From: SHVO01 sp041906145
GTDB taxonomy: Bacteria > Pseudomonadota > Alphaproteobacteria > Rhodospirillales > Rhodospirillaceae
DNA length: 64,000 bases
Assembly: GCA_041906145.1 (NCBI GenBank)
Contig: JAYRJU010000001.1
Span: 124,001-188,000 of the forward strand
Reading direction: 5' to 3'
A program made the translations under genes and the position numbers. The notes below the pieces were generated by a model, which ran no database searches, was not told the DNA's origin, and worked only from the letters and a program-made list of their open reading frames with translations. Positions 28,201 to 36,981 of the stretch are shown piece after piece; positions within the stretch are counted from its first letter, which is position 1, and every line of letters begins with the position of its first letter.

Positions 28201-30620
28201 ACCGGGACCTGCGCGGGCTTGAACTCGATTTTGTCCAGGAACGTCTGGAACGGCCCGACGGCGGGCGCGACGATGAGCGAATGGAAAGCGGTCGAAACAG
28301 GAAGGCGGCGCGCCGCCTTGCCGCTTCCGTCGAGGCGCGCCGCGAGAGCCTCGATCAGAGGCGTCGGCCCCGCGACCACGACCTGTTCCGGCGCGTTGAT
28401 ATTGGCCACGACCAGGCCCGGCTCGAACTGCGCGAGCAGGGCTTCAACCTCGGCCAAAGGCGCCATCACCGCCAGCATCGCGCCGGGAAGACCACGCGCG
28501 GCATCAGCCATCAGCGCGCCGCGCCGCTGCGCCATCGCGTTGAAGTCTTTCGCCGTAATGGCGCCAGCGCAATGCAGCGCGGTGAGTTCGCCAAAGCTAT
28601 GCCCGCCGCATGCGGCAGGCTGCACCCCTGCGGCTTTCAGCAAGTCGAGATAGGCAATGCTTGTGAGGCCGATGGCCGGCTGTGCGCATTGCGTTTCGGT
28701 CAGGCGCGCGTGCTGTTCCTTGCGTTCAGCGTCGTCAAAGGCCGGTGCGGGAAACACGCGCCGCACCACAGCTTCGCCCATCTTATCGCCAGCGGCGGTA
28801 TCCCACACCGCGCGTGCCGCATCGAACGCCATCGCGAGCCCCGCGCCCATGCCGACGTACTGACTGCCCTGTCCTGGGAAAAGGAAAGCGATGCCGCCGT
28901 CCGCCGGGGCGCCGTGACCGTAGGTAATACCGGTCGGCAGCGTGAATGACGTTGCCGGCGCGCCCGCGACGCGCGCGGCGCCGTCGTCCAGTTTCGCCCG
29001 GAGATCGGCGGCGTTGCGCGCTACAACGGCCAAGCGGCAGGGCGCCTTGGCGTCAAAGCTCTGTTGGCTCATCCGCGCCGCCGGCGCGAAATTCTGTTCC
29101 GCCGCGTCACATAAAGCCCGCGCAGCGCCGCCAAGCTGCGTGCCGTCGCCGGCGCTGAGAAGGAAAAGCTCCGAGGGCAACGCGCGGATGCGCGCGGGCT
29201 TGGGCGACTTGCCCACGTATTCCTCGAGCGTGACGTGGAAGTTGCTGCCCCCAAAGCCAAAGGAACTCACCGACGCCCGGCGCGGATGATCGGCGCCGCG
29301 GATCCACGGACGCGCCTCGGTGTTGAGATAGAACGGGCTTTCGACGAGGCCTAATGCCGGATTGGGCTTTTGGATCTTGATCGTCGGCGGCAGAACCTTG
29401 TGATGCAGCGCCATCACCGCCTTATAAAGCGACGCCGCGCCGGCGGCGGCCTTGGTATGGCCGATCTGGGATTTCACGGAGCCAATCGCGCACCAACCCT
29501 GCTTGCCGTGCGCTTCCTCGCCGAACACGGTTTTCAGCGCCGAGACTTCCGCCGCGTCGCCCGCCGACGTGCCCGTGCCGTGCGCCTCCAGCATCTCGAC
29601 GGTCTCGGGGCCGTAGCCCGCGGCGGCATAAGCGCGGCGGAGCGCATGCGCTTGGCCTTCGGCGCGCGGCGCATAGATGCTCTTCGCGCGTCCGTCCGAG
29701 GACGAGCCGATCCCGCGGAGCACGGCGTAGATGTGATCGCCGTCACGCTCAGCGTCCGAAAGGCGGCGCAGCGCGACCATCCCCAGGCCCTCGCCGAGCA
29801 TGGTGCCGTCGGCGTCGTCGGAGAACGGGCGGCAGTCGCCCGTCGGCGACATCGCCGGCGTCTTGCTGAAACACATGTACATGAAGATGTCGTTGATCGC
29901 GTCGACACCTCCCGTAATCACCATGTCGGAGTCGCCCGTGGCAAGTTCTTGAATCGCCATGCGCACCGCACCGAGCGAACTCGCGCAGGCCGCGTCGATC
30001 ACGCAGTTGGTGCCGCCAAGATCGAAACGGTTGGCGATGCGTCCCGCGACGACATTGCCTAGGAGCCCGGGGAACGTGCTTTCGGTCCAATCGGCGTAGC
30101 TCGTATCCATCCGGTCGCATATCGCCTGTACCTGATCTTCGGGAAGGCCCTCTTCGCGCAGCGCCTTCACCCACACCGGGCGCTGCAGGCTCGCCGACAT
30201 CGTGCTGACCAGTTCTGTTGCAGACGCTACGCCGAGGATCACGCTCGTGCGGTCGCGGGCAATATGCGTGAATTTGAGGCCGCAAGCGTCTTCCAGCACG
30301 CGTTTTGCCACGATCAGCGCCAAGAGCTGCGCCGTATCGGTGCTCGGCATGGTTTTCGGCGGCATGCCGTGATCGATCGGATCGAACTTCACCGGCGAGA
30401 TGAAAGCGCCGCGCCGCGCGTACGTCTTGCCCGGACGCGTCTGATCGGGATCGTAATAGTCATCGATCAGCCAATGCGTGGCCGGCACATCGCCGAAACA
30501 ATCGCGCCCCGCCACGATATCCTTCCAGAAACCGTCCGCTTCCGGGGAGCCGGGGAACAACGTGCCGACGCCGATCACGGCGATGGGCGGAATGGGGCTG
30601 TCGATCTTACGTTTCGTCAT
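25299..30620 (-). CDS. pfaA: PfaA/Pfa2-like synthase, KS-MAT-ACP-ACP-KR
   Basis: This 1773-residue subunit of the PUFA-like synthase carries the growing chain. KS spans about residues 12-470 with C212 in DAACASS and the AHGTGT and GHTKAA histidines. The malonyl-type AT spans about 590-880 with GHSFGE, S675. A Pro/Ala linker and coiled coil lie at about 960-1090. Two nearly identical acyl carrier domains bear phosphopantetheine serines S1124 and S1219 in LGIDSIK. A PfaA-type ketoreductase (about 1290-1765) has GGARGVTAA and the catalytic Ser/Tyr region FSSVAGRYGNAGQADY. Two carriers is low for a PUFA synthase, which often has four or more. There is no dehydratase here; it lies in the PfaC-like partner. 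The gene is 12 bp after pfaD. Confidence 0.92.
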   Translation of the reverse strand: MTKRKIDSPIPPIAVIGVGTLFPGSPEADGFWKDIVAGRDCFGDVPATHWLIDDYYDPDQTRPGKTYARRGAFISPVKFDPIDHGMPPKTMPSTDTAQLLALIVAKRVLEDACGLKFTHIARDRTSVILGVASATELVSTMSASLQRPVWVKALREEGLPEDQVQAICDRMDTSYADWTESTFPGLLGNVVAGRIANRFDLGGTNCVIDAACASSLGAVRMAIQELATGDSDMVITGGVDAINDIFMYMCFSKTPAMSPTGDCRPFSDDADGTMLGEGLGMVALRRLSDAERDGDHIYAVLRGIGSSSDGRAKSIYAPRAEGQAHALRRAYAAAGYGPETVEMLEAHGTGTSAGDAAEVSALKTVFGEEAHGKQGWCAIGSVKSQIGHTKAAAGAASLYKAVMALHHKVLPPTIKIQKPNPALGLVESPFYLNTEARPWIRGADHPRRASVSSFGFGGSNFHVTLEEYVGKSPKPARIRALPSELFLLSAGDGTQLGGAARALCDAAEQNFAPAARMSQQSFDAKAPCRLAVVARNAADLRAKLDDGAARVAGAPATSFTLPTGITYGHGAPADGGIAFLFPGQGSQYVGMGAGLAMAFDAARAVWDTAAGDKMGEAVVRRVFPAPAFDDAERKEQHARLTETQCAQPAIGLTSIAYLDLLKAAGVQPAACGGHSFGELTALHCAGAITAKDFNAMAQRRGALMADAARGLPGAMLAVMAPLAEVEALLAQFEPGLVVANINAPEQVVVAGPTPLIEALAARLDGSGKAARRLPVSTAFHSLIVAPAVGPFQTFLDKIEFKPAQVPVYANSSAAPYPASPKEMRALLSGQLERPVRFTQLVTAMHDAGIRTFIEVGPGATLTELTGRILGDKPHTAIAMDAKGAKGKDAVTGLWLAMARLAAGGVALDLAFAWHGYDGAAAAPVKMSAAAVPITGANYGKPYPPPGGAPALPRPNPNTVPKPVSFVESSKPVESGSDPMSASEHDAALAALREMQEQISKAHSDVQRAMAETHTAYLRASEAAFAQVNALLGGAGVAAPYVPAPVVQAVPVAVAGPTMAAPAVQASPVIVAPPPPGPVRAPLVESQKPVDLTGIMLDVVAEKTGYPRDIIALDMDLEADLGIDSIKRVEILSAISAQRLDLPQIDTKKLGAMRTLGAILEYLGAAAPVVVSTNAPVAAQGKMPADLSGLMLDVVAEKTGYPRDIIALDMDLEADLGIDSIKRVEILSAISAQRPDLPQIDTKKLGAMRTLGAILEYLGGAPAAAAHQGAVPTLEKKVSKTVTSMSNGARLDRRGLREVVAPIAAQPIPGLTHAKSIVVLDDGSDLGGALVKRLRERGLSVDLTDSVQPGADGVVVLGPREVSGADHVLDSARRLFGAAKDFAPRAASEGGAFITVQDSGGDFGLSGSSNGNAWFAGLPGLIKTIGQEWPQAAVKAIDLERGDHTADLLADRLIGELISGGAEHEIGLRADGRRTTLQEVDLPLNGARDSDLLKNKPVLVVTGGARGVTAACLLGLAKVAPIRVALLGRTPLEADPAGLEGAVTEADLRGALLTDARKRGEQVAPRELASRSQRILANREVRASLAALEAAGSEAIYIAGDVRDAAFAQKAVGEARKRWGRIDGIVHGAGTLADKRIEEKSLQQFDQVFATKVLGLRALLDATAGDDLQLICLFSSVAGRYGNAGQADYALANDILNKVARAEAVRRGGRCLVRSLNWGPWDGGMVTPELRDRFAGRGVPLISLDDGVAAFVNELTHADPQQSHVDVVLSGRAV
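26844..27068 (-). repeat. Tandem ACP domain, second copy
   Basis: Encodes the carrier domain around S1219 of the KS-MAT-ACP-ACP-KR protein. It is almost identical in protein and highly similar in DNA to 27129-27353, offset by exactly 285 bp. The sharp fall in similarity in the linkers indicates a recent duplication or gene conversion of the carrier domain. Confidence 0.85.
27129..27353 (-). repeat. Tandem ACP domain, first copy
   Basis: Encodes the carrier domain around S1124. The 75-residue domain differs from the second copy at only a few positions, such as LTGIM versus LSGLM and QRLDL versus QRPDL. Confidence 0.85.
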
Positions 30621-30632
30621 CTCAATCTACTT

Positions 30633-32237
30633 TCAAGCCATCGGCCGCGGGCGCGGCTCGAACGACGCCGCCGGCACATCGATGCCGTGACACCGCGCCT
30701 GCTGCGCACGACTTGCGATCGCCGCACCTTCCAGCAGGTTCAGACCGATCTGCGCGACGGTACGCTGCGCCGGATCGCCGAGGAAGGAGTCCCTGGTCCA
30801 ATCGTTGAAGGCGCCGATCGCCGGGCCGCACCAAATTTGATAGTCGAGGCGGCGCTGTTCGTCGCCCGCGATCGGCCAGCGGCTGGAGTGGCCAAGATAC
30901 CAGCGGAAGATCAGCGCCATCCGGTGCTGGGGGTCCTGCGCGGCGCGTTCCAGTTCCGACGGGTTGCGGCTTTTGAAAAAAGCGTTCACCTCGGCCTCGA
31001 TCTCGCCGAGCGGGCGGCGGAACAGGTCGCGCTCCAGCATCTTTCGCGCATCATCCGGAATCGCGTCGAGAGACGTGTAGTTGCGATAAAGCTCGTACAG
31101 CTTCGTCGCGCGCTGCGCGAAGAACGTGCCTTTACGGAGGACCTGCACCTTCACGCCCATCTCGAACATATCGGCGCAGGGCGCCATCGTGACATCGGCC
31201 ATGCCGGCGTCGGCCAGCATCCGGCGGCCATTTTCCGGCAGCCCTGATTCAATAGCGGCCTGGTTCACCGTGCCGGTGAGGACATAGGAGGTTCCGAGGG
31301 CGAATGCCGCCGCCACCGACGACGGTGTGCCTAATCCGCCGGCCGCGCCGACGCGGATCTGACGCGCAAAACGGTGCGCGCTCATGGCGCGGTCGCGTTC
31401 CCGCAGGATCAGCGGCAGCAGCACGGTCAATGGCCTGTTGTCGGTGTGCCCCCCGGAATCGGACTCCGCCGTGACGTCTTCGGCCACCGGCAGGTGCTGC
31501 GCGAGGTCCGCCTCGGACCGCGTGAGATCTCCGGCAGCGACCAGCGCGTCCAGCATCGCGCGCGGCGGCGGCGCCATGAACTGGGCTGCGACTTCCGTGC
31601 GCGAAATCTTGGCGAAGACATGGTTCGTGCGCTTGATCTGGCCGCTCGGATCGGTGTGCAGACCGCGGCAGGCATAGCGCACGACCTGCGGCGTCAGCGC
31701 CATGAAGGCCGACGCCGACACGCGCCGGACGTTCTCGCCGAGATAGACATCGACCATGGCGCGCTCGAGCTCGGGCTCGTTCGGCGAATGGATCAGGTTG
31801 CTGCCCCAAGGCCGTCCCTCGCTCTTCTGGCCGATCTCGCGCACAGCCTCGGCCACGCGTGCCGGTGCGATCCCGGCGGCGCCGAAGAAACCCAGGAACC
31901 CGGCCCGACCGGCGGCGACAACCATTGCCACGGACGCGACGCCGCGCGCCATTTCACCGGCGATATAGGGGAAGCGGCAACCGTGGATTTCAGCGAAACG
32001 GCGGTCGCCCAGCCATTCCGGATAAAGCGGCGCCAGCGTCCCGAGATGCGCGAAGCTCGCTGCGCCCGCGTTCAACCGGCCGTTCTGCAAGACGCCCTCG
32101 GCGATCAGGCCGATCCGGCGTGCGCTCTCATCCATCGCCACATGATAGGACCGGCGGATGTCAGCAAGGCAGGAGGCCAGCGCGGAGCCGCCAACAGCCA
32201 AAGAAGCGATGCGCGAAAGCGGGGCGGCGCTTGTCAT
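30633..32237 (-). CDS. pfaD: PfaD-type enoyl reductase
   Basis: This FMN-dependent TIM-barrel reductase of the PfaD/trans-acting enoyl reductase family reduces enoyl-ACP intermediates in PUFA and trans-AT polyketide synthesis. Recognisable parts are RFPYIAGEMARGVAS, GFLGFFGAAGI, GAAGGLGTPSSVAAAF and YVLTGTVNQAAIESG. The C-terminal part has KLYELYRNYTSLD and the typical NDWTRDSFL. The frame is open to 32402, but I choose ATG 32237 because homology to the family begins just after it and the upstream codons overlap the likely promoter. ATG 32294 is an alternative. It is first in the pfaD-pfaA-pfaC operon. Confidence 0.88.
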   Translation of the reverse strand: MTSAAPLSRIASLAVGGSALASCLADIRRSYHVAMDESARRIGLIAEGVLQNGRLNAGAASFAHLGTLAPLYPEWLGDRRFAEIHGCRFPYIAGEMARGVASVAMVVAAGRAGFLGFFGAAGIAPARVAEAVREIGQKSEGRPWGSNLIHSPNEPELERAMVDVYLGENVRRVSASAFMALTPQVVRYACRGLHTDPSGQIKRTNHVFAKISRTEVAAQFMAPPPRAMLDALVAAGDLTRSEADLAQHLPVAEDVTAESDSGGHTDNRPLTVLLPLILRERDRAMSAHRFARQIRVGAAGGLGTPSSVAAAFALGTSYVLTGTVNQAAIESGLPENGRRMLADAGMADVTMAPCADMFEMGVKVQVLRKGTFFAQRATKLYELYRNYTSLDAIPDDARKMLERDLFRRPLGEIEAEVNAFFKSRNPSELERAAQDPQHRMALIFRWYLGHSSRWPIAGDEQRRLDYQIWCGPAIGAFNDWTRDSFLGDPAQRTVAQIGLNLLEGAAIASRAQQARCHGIDVPAASFEPRPRPMA

Positions 32238-32314
32238 TCGATTGATCTCATCCAGATGTGTCGCGCACGCGCCCGATGCGCTATCCCGCAGCATCGCTGC
32301 GGTGCTCAAAATTT

Positions 32315-32327
32315 CACTTATTAAGTG
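32315..32327. promoter_or_regulatory. Operator-like palindrome between pfaD and the patatin gene
   Basis: CACTTA, one T, TAAGTG forms a perfect 6+1+6 inverted repeat in an AT-rich patch of the 221-bp divergent intergenic region. It lies about 78 bp upstream of pfaD and 132 bp upstream of the lipase gene. It is a candidate binding site for a dimeric regulator controlling both operons. No regulator gene lies in the cluster. Confidence 0.45.
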
Positions 32328-32458
32328 TAGAGGTCTGCTCTTTCCGCTGTCAATTGCAGCTGGATTAAACGATTCGGTCTGCCGACTGGTTCTGGCTCGC
32401 AATTGAAGCTACAGGTTGCCGATGTTAAGTTACTTTCCCGCCAGTCTGGGCACCGCCC

Positions 32459-34333
32459 TTGCCATCGTCGATTGACGTTCTTCACTACCTTGCCCAATCC
32501 GAATTGCTGAATGGAGTCAGTGAGGCGGAGCTGCAAGCATTGCAGCCGCCTCCGGAATTGATCGCGCTGTCCGCCGGAGAAACGCTGATTCGGCAGGGGG
32601 AGAAGGGGCAGGATTATTACCTGCTCGTCCACGGCCGCCTGATGGTCTTCGTTACAGAAGCCGGGGGTCACGAGCGGCTCGTCGGCCAGATTCACCCTGG
32701 GGAAGGCATCGGCGAGATGGCCCTGCTGACGGCCCAGCCGCGCTCGGCCACCGTCCGCTGCAAAGTCGACAGCGAAGTCATCCGATTCTCGGCCGACCAC
32801 TTCTACCGGCTCATGGAGACCAAGCCGCAGGCGGCGCTTCACGTGACCCGTACGATCGTCCGCAGGTTGCAGGATCATATCTCCGGACGTACGAACCGGC
32901 GCGGCGGCGGATATTCCACCATCGCCGTGGTGCCGATCTCCCCCAATGTCGAGAGCCAGGACGTCGCCGAGCGCCTGGCCTCCGCGCTCGGCGAATTCGG
33001 CGCGAGCGTTCATATCCACCGCAAGATGTTCGACGGCGGACGCGACGGCGATCTCGCCCGCGCCGTCGCAACGCAGGCGTTCGAGCTGGAAGCGCGTTAC
33101 CAGTATCTGGTCTTTTCAGGCGACGGCGCCTCGACGCAGTGGACGCGGCTTTGTTTTCTTCACGCCGACATTGTGCTGCTGGTCGCCGATACCGAGGCCA
33201 AACCGGACATCAGCCAGGTAGAATCCGATCTGCTGGCGCGCCTGGACCCCAGCCTTTTGGGCCGCATCGAGTTGGTGCTTCAGCATCCCCCTTCATGGCG
33301 CCACCATTGCGGCGCCGCCGCCTGGTTGGACGGCCGCTCGGTCGCGGATTTTCATCATATCCGCCGGGGTTCGAAAGAAGATATGGAGCGCATCGCGAGG
33401 CTTCTGTCGGGACGCGCCAACGGCGTGGTTCTCAGCGGCGGCGGCGCGCGCGGACTCGCGGCCATCGGCGTTCTGCGCGCGCTCGATGAAGCCAAGGTTC
33501 CCGTCGACCGTATCGGCGGCACCAGCATGGGCTCCCTCATCGCCGCCCAATATGCGTGCGGCCTGGACTACGAGACGATGACGTCCCTGAACTATGAACA
33601 GTGGGTCAAGGGTAACCCGGCGCGCGACTTCACCTTTCCGATCATGTCGCTCCTGCGCGGCCGGCATATGCAAAAGCTGGTATTCGATCTTTGCGGGGAA
33701 TGGCGGATCGAGGATATGCCGTTGCGATATTTCTGCGTCTCCAGCGATCTTGGCCGCGCCGAATTGGTCTTGCATACGACCGGCAAACTCTGGACCGCCG
33801 TGCGCGCCAGCGGCTCTTTTCCGGTGATGGGACCGCCGATGTTTGTCGACGGACGCGTGCTCGTCGATGGCGGCGTGCTGAACAATCTACCCAGCGACAT
33901 CATGCGCAGTACCTATGGCGGCCGCGTGATCGCCGTCGACGTCTCGCAACAGCGCGTGCGCACGGTTGACCCGGAATGGAACGAACAGACGCCTTCCGGG
34001 TGGCAGCTGCTGTGGCGCCGCTTCAATCCTTTCCTTGAGCGCGCGAAGCTGCCGGGCATCCTCGAGGTGTTGACGCGTACCGCGACCTTGAACAGCGATC
34101 GCCTGAGCCGCGAGACGCGCCATCTCGCCGATCTGTTGATCGCGCCACCTCTGCTTGGCTACGGCATCATGCGTTTCGATAAAATGCACGAGATCGTGGA
34201 GTCGGGGTATCGCCACACCCTTGAACTGCTCGAAGCGCTCGATAAGACCGGCGCACCGACGAAGTTTTACCGCAAGGCCCGCCCGGCAAACGCGCCGCAC
34301 GACATCATCCGCGCCGCGGCGTCAGCCGAATGA
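32459..34333 (+). CDS. Cyclic-nucleotide-binding patatin-like phospholipase
   Basis: This 624-residue protein has an N-terminal cNMP-binding domain (about residues 10-135) with the phosphate-binding cassette GEMALLTAQPRSATV. A middle segment (about 145-320) follows, then a patatin lipase domain with oxyanion GGGARG, nucleophile GTSMGS and the DGG of the Ser-Asp dyad. The layout matches bacterial NTE/RssA-like proteins that hydrolyse lysophospholipids or fatty acyl esters. The only usable in-frame start is TTG 32459, since a stop lies 33 bp upstream. It is divergent from pfaD and overlaps the next gene by ATGA. It may recycle or deliver acyl chains for the cluster. Control by cyclic nucleotide is inferred from the domain. 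Confidence 0.85.
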   Translation: MPSSIDVLHYLAQSELLNGVSEAELQALQPPPELIALSAGETLIRQGEKGQDYYLLVHGRLMVFVTEAGGHERLVGQIHPGEGIGEMALLTAQPRSATVRCKVDSEVIRFSADHFYRLMETKPQAALHVTRTIVRRLQDHISGRTNRRGGGYSTIAVVPISPNVESQDVAERLASALGEFGASVHIHRKMFDGGRDGDLARAVATQAFELEARYQYLVFSGDGASTQWTRLCFLHADIVLLVADTEAKPDISQVESDLLARLDPSLLGRIELVLQHPPSWRHHCGAAAWLDGRSVADFHHIRRGSKEDMERIARLLSGRANGVVLSGGGARGLAAIGVLRALDEAKVPVDRIGGTSMGSLIAAQYACGLDYETMTSLNYEQWVKGNPARDFTFPIMSLLRGRHMQKLVFDLCGEWRIEDMPLRYFCVSSDLGRAELVLHTTGKLWTAVRASGSFPVMGPPMFVDGRVLVDGGVLNNLPSDIMRSTYGGRVIAVDVSQQRVRTVDPEWNEQTPSGWQLLWRRFNPFLERAKLPGILEVLTRTATLNSDRLSRETRHLADLLIAPPLLGYGIMRFDKMHEIVESGYRHTLELLEALDKTGAPTKFYRKARPANAPHDIIRAAASAE

Positions 34334-35055
34334 GCGCGGCCATGCCGAGAAGCCGCGCGCGGGCCATCCTCCTGTGGAGCCTGTTTACCCCCTGCTTGCT
34401 GCTGGCTTGGATCGCGGTGGCCGTGCTGCCCCGGCAATCCTGGCGCTGGAGCGCCCTCCATGTCCTGTCCCGCGTGGTCTTTTGGGCCTGGGGTGCGCGG
34501 TTCACGCGCGAGGGCACGCAAGCGCCCCACGGCCCCGGTGTCGTGTACGCCGCCAACCACGCAAGCTATTTCGACCTGCTGGCCATCGCCGCCGCACTAC
34601 CGCGTTCCGTTTATTTCGTCGCCAAGGCCGAGCTGCGCAAACCGGCGACGCTGGGCTTCGCGCTGCGCCGCATCGGTACACAGTTCGTCGAGCGCGGCGC
34701 GGGTGCTTCCCACGGTCCGGCGCTCCGTCGCATGATCGCGACACTGACGGCCGGGGATTCGATTTTGATCTTTCCCGAAGGTACCTTTTTCGCTGCACCG
34801 GGCTTGCGCCGGTTCCATATGGGCGCCTTCACCGCCGCGGCCATGAGCGGCGCGCCCGTGGTCCCCCTCGCCATCGTGGGAACGCGCAGCTTGCTGCCCA
34901 AGGGATGTTTGAGGCCGTTGCCGGGCCCGCTCACCGTTGCTCTTGGTCCCGCCCTGACCGCGGCCGGCGATCCGCGCGACCAGGCCCAGATCCTCCACGA
35001 TCAGACCCGCGCCTTCATTCTCAACAAGACAGGCGAAGGGGACGTTTCATCGTGA
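34330..35055 (+). CDS. 1-acyl-sn-glycerol-3-phosphate acyltransferase family protein
   Basis: This 241-residue PlsC-type acyltransferase has one N-terminal membrane helix (about residues 12-34). The HX4D box is ANHASYFDLL, followed by FVAKAELRKPATLGF and the FPEGTFF box. It would transfer an acyl group to a lysophospholipid or related acceptor at the inner membrane. The start overlaps the patatin stop (ATGA), and its stop overlaps the PPTase start (GTGA), so the three genes form a tight operon. Together with the AGPAT domain of the PfaC-like protein it suggests the synthase product enters a phospholipid-like molecule. Confidence 0.88.
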   Translation: MSAAMPRSRARAILLWSLFTPCLLLAWIAVAVLPRQSWRWSALHVLSRVVFWAWGARFTREGTQAPHGPGVVYAANHASYFDLLAIAAALPRSVYFVAKAELRKPATLGFALRRIGTQFVERGAGASHGPALRRMIATLTAGDSILIFPEGTFFAAPGLRRFHMGAFTAAAMSGAPVVPLAIVGTRSLLPKGCLRPLPGPLTVALGPALTAAGDPRDQAQILHDQTRAFILNKTGEGDVSS

Positions 35056-35717
35056 CCATTTCCATCGCTATCGCGAAATCCGAGAATGTCCTCGCCCGCG
35101 TGCCGGATGCATCCGCCTTCCTCTTCGCCGAGGAAACGCGCCGCCTTCAGGCTTACGGCCACGAGCAGGCCGCGCGGAACTTCGTCGCCGGGCGCGTCCT
35201 CGTGCGATCGCTTTTGCAAAAACTGACCGGGTGCCCGGCCTCCGAGATGCGCTTTCACATCGGACCTTCGCGGAAACCGGAGCTGCAGGACCTGCGGCCC
35301 TGGCATTTCAATCTTTCCCACAAGCATGCATGGGTCGCCGCAGTCGTTGCCACACGACCGGTCGGCATCGATATCGAGACCGCCGAAGGTGTGGACTGGC
35401 GCCGCGTTGCGCGGCGCATGTTCCAGCCCGCGGAAGCCGAACGCCTCGCCGCCCTTCCCGACCCGGAAGGCCGCCTGGCCTTCTGCCGCTCGTGGTCCTA
35501 CAAGGAAACACTCATCAAGGCGCTCGCGCAGGATATAGATCCCCTGCCGGAATTGCCGCCGGAGTCCGCCGCATCGTGGCGCGCGGCGCAAGCGCCGCAC
35601 CAGCACACTTTCTTTCGCGCGCTCACGACGCAGGACGGCGCGGGTCACGTCGCCATTGCCACGCCGTGCCCGGACGACGCCCCGCGCGTGCTTTCGCTCG
35701 AAGACGTGATGGGCTGA
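35052..35717 (+). CDS. Sfp-type 4'-phosphopantetheinyl transferase
   Basis: This 221-residue enzyme loads phosphopantetheine onto carrier proteins. Motifs are NLSHKHAW, GIDIET (magnesium ligand Asp) and the WSYKETLIKA box. The GTG start at 35052 overlaps the previous stop. The frame is open much further upstream, but that extension is only antisense-free coding shadow. Its place in the cluster makes the tandem ACPs of the PfaA-like protein and the carrier of the acyl-AMP ligase the likely substrates. This parallels PfaE in marine PUFA clusters. It is convergent with the outer-membrane protein gene, with a 4-bp gap. Confidence 0.9.
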   Translation: MTISIAIAKSENVLARVPDASAFLFAEETRRLQAYGHEQAARNFVAGRVLVRSLLQKLTGCPASEMRFHIGPSRKPELQDLRPWHFNLSHKHAWVAAVVATRPVGIDIETAEGVDWRRVARRMFQPAEAERLAALPDPEGRLAFCRSWSYKETLIKALAQDIDPLPELPPESAASWRAAQAPHQHTFFRALTTQDGAGHVAIATPCPDDAPRVLSLEDVMG

Positions 35718-35721
35718 CGCG

Positions 35722-36981
35722 TCAGAAGTTGTACTGCAGTTCCAGGAAAACCGAGGAATTGTCCTGCAGCCGGCCGAAGAACTTCGTCTTCTCGCCCATG
35801 AAAATGTCGGCCCCCAGGCGGGCTTTCCAATGGTCATTCAGCGCGTAGATCAGCCTGGGTTTCAGGTACGCATCCCCGCCGCTCAAGGATACCACCCCGG
35901 CAATTTCGCCTTCCAATGTGTCGTTGAGCCACGTCGAGGCGATACGCATCGAAACACCGTTGTCGAACTTGCGCGTCTGATTGAAGAGAAGTCCGGCCTG
36001 GACCGCGAGGTCGCGCAGGTTGGGATTGGGGATCGCCGCCGGATCGCGGTAGCCGGTCACATGGCGCAGGTAGTACTGCAGATTGATATTGATGTTGCCG
36101 TCGAACGTGCGGTCGAAACCGGCGACGGCGTAGAAAAAGGGCTTCTTGCGTAAGGGATCGGCGGAGTCTTTCAGCGTCCAGGTATAAGCCCCTTCCCAAC
36201 GCAAGCCATAGTCACCAACAGTCGCGGCGCCGTCGAGGCCCAAGACCTTGATGCGCCGGTGGCGCAGGGAAAGATCGAGGCCCGCTGCACTGAGGGATTC
36301 GATCTGTAGATCCGGGATGAGATCGAACCCGTCATAGAACGACACCGAGCCTTCGATAGCGCTGCCGACGTAATCCAACTTCACGCCAGCGCTGCCGCCG
36401 TTCGGCTTTTTATCGGTGACCGTGATGCCCGGTTGCGGCGGGATCGGTACTTTGCTTTGCGAGAATAGCGGCACGTACACGAAGGTCGCGGTCACGTCCG
36501 ACAGATGGTAGTCCACCTTCACGGCCGTTGTGCCGAGGCGTTGGTCGTCGTTCTCGGGAACCAGCAGCGTATAATTGCGCGGCGACAGGTTGTCGGTGGG
36601 ATTGAGCGCGTCCGCGCGGCCCCACGAGATGATCTGATTGCCAAGGCGGATATCCACGTCCCCGGTGGAATATCTCAGGTAGCCTTCGCGCAGGCGCGCC
36701 TCATACGCGTCATCGTCGAAGGTGTCGTCGTTGCGCACCCAGCCGTCGAACCGCAGCGAAATGTCATCCGACACGCGCGGCGCGGCCTTCAGCCACAGCG
36801 CGGCGGACGCGAGGTCCTGGCGGTTGTCCAGATCTCGCGACTTGCCATAATAGGCCGCACGCACCGACCCGTTGAGATTGAGCTGTTCGGCAAGGCCGCC
36901 GCCCTCTTCGTCCTGGGCGTAAGCGGCGCCGCACATCGCGATGACGGCGATGGCGGCGCACCACGTACTCGAAAGGTGCAT
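35722..36981 (-). CDS. Outer-membrane beta-barrel protein linked to the MMPL exporter
   Basis: This 419-residue protein has a signal peptide (cleavage after AAYA, about residue 22). It has alternating beta-strand sequence throughout and a C-terminal phenylalanine (LELQYNF), typical of outer-membrane barrels. LGNQIISWGRADALNPTDNLSP resembles DUF1302-type proteins, which often accompany RND exporters and LolA-like proteins. The start codon shares a base with the stop of the exporter gene (TAATG), showing tight coupling. It may be the outer-membrane receptor for the exported lipid. Confidence 0.75.
   Translation of the reverse strand: MHLSSTWCAAIAVIAMCGAAYAQDEEGGGLAEQLNLNGSVRAAYYGKSRDLDNRQDLASAALWLKAAPRVSDDISLRFDGWVRNDDTFDDDAYEARLREGYLRYSTGDVDIRLGNQIISWGRADALNPTDNLSPRNYTLLVPENDDQRLGTTAVKVDYHLSDVTATFVYVPLFSQSKVPIPPQPGITVTDKKPNGGSAGVKLDYVGSAIEGSVSFYDGFDLIPDLQIESLSAAGLDLSLRHRRIKVLGLDGAATVGDYGLRWEGAYTWTLKDSADPLRKKPFFYAVAGFDRTFDGNININLQYYLRHVTGYRDPAAIPNPNLRDLAVQAGLLFNQTRKFDNGVSMRIASTWLNDTLEGEIAGVVSLSGGDAYLKPRLIYALNDHWKARLGADIFMGEKTKFFGRLQDNSSVFLELQYNF

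Noticed and set aside
26292..28949. Plus-strand open frame of 885 codons inside the PfaA-like gene
   Set aside because: It is antisense to a well-defined KS-MAT-ACP-KR coding sequence. The product is Arg/His-rich, as expected from high-GC antisense.
34155..35051. Upstream extension of the PPTase frame
   Set aside because: It overlaps the patatin and acyltransferase genes in another phase. The GTGA overlap at 35052 and PPTase homology fix the start there.
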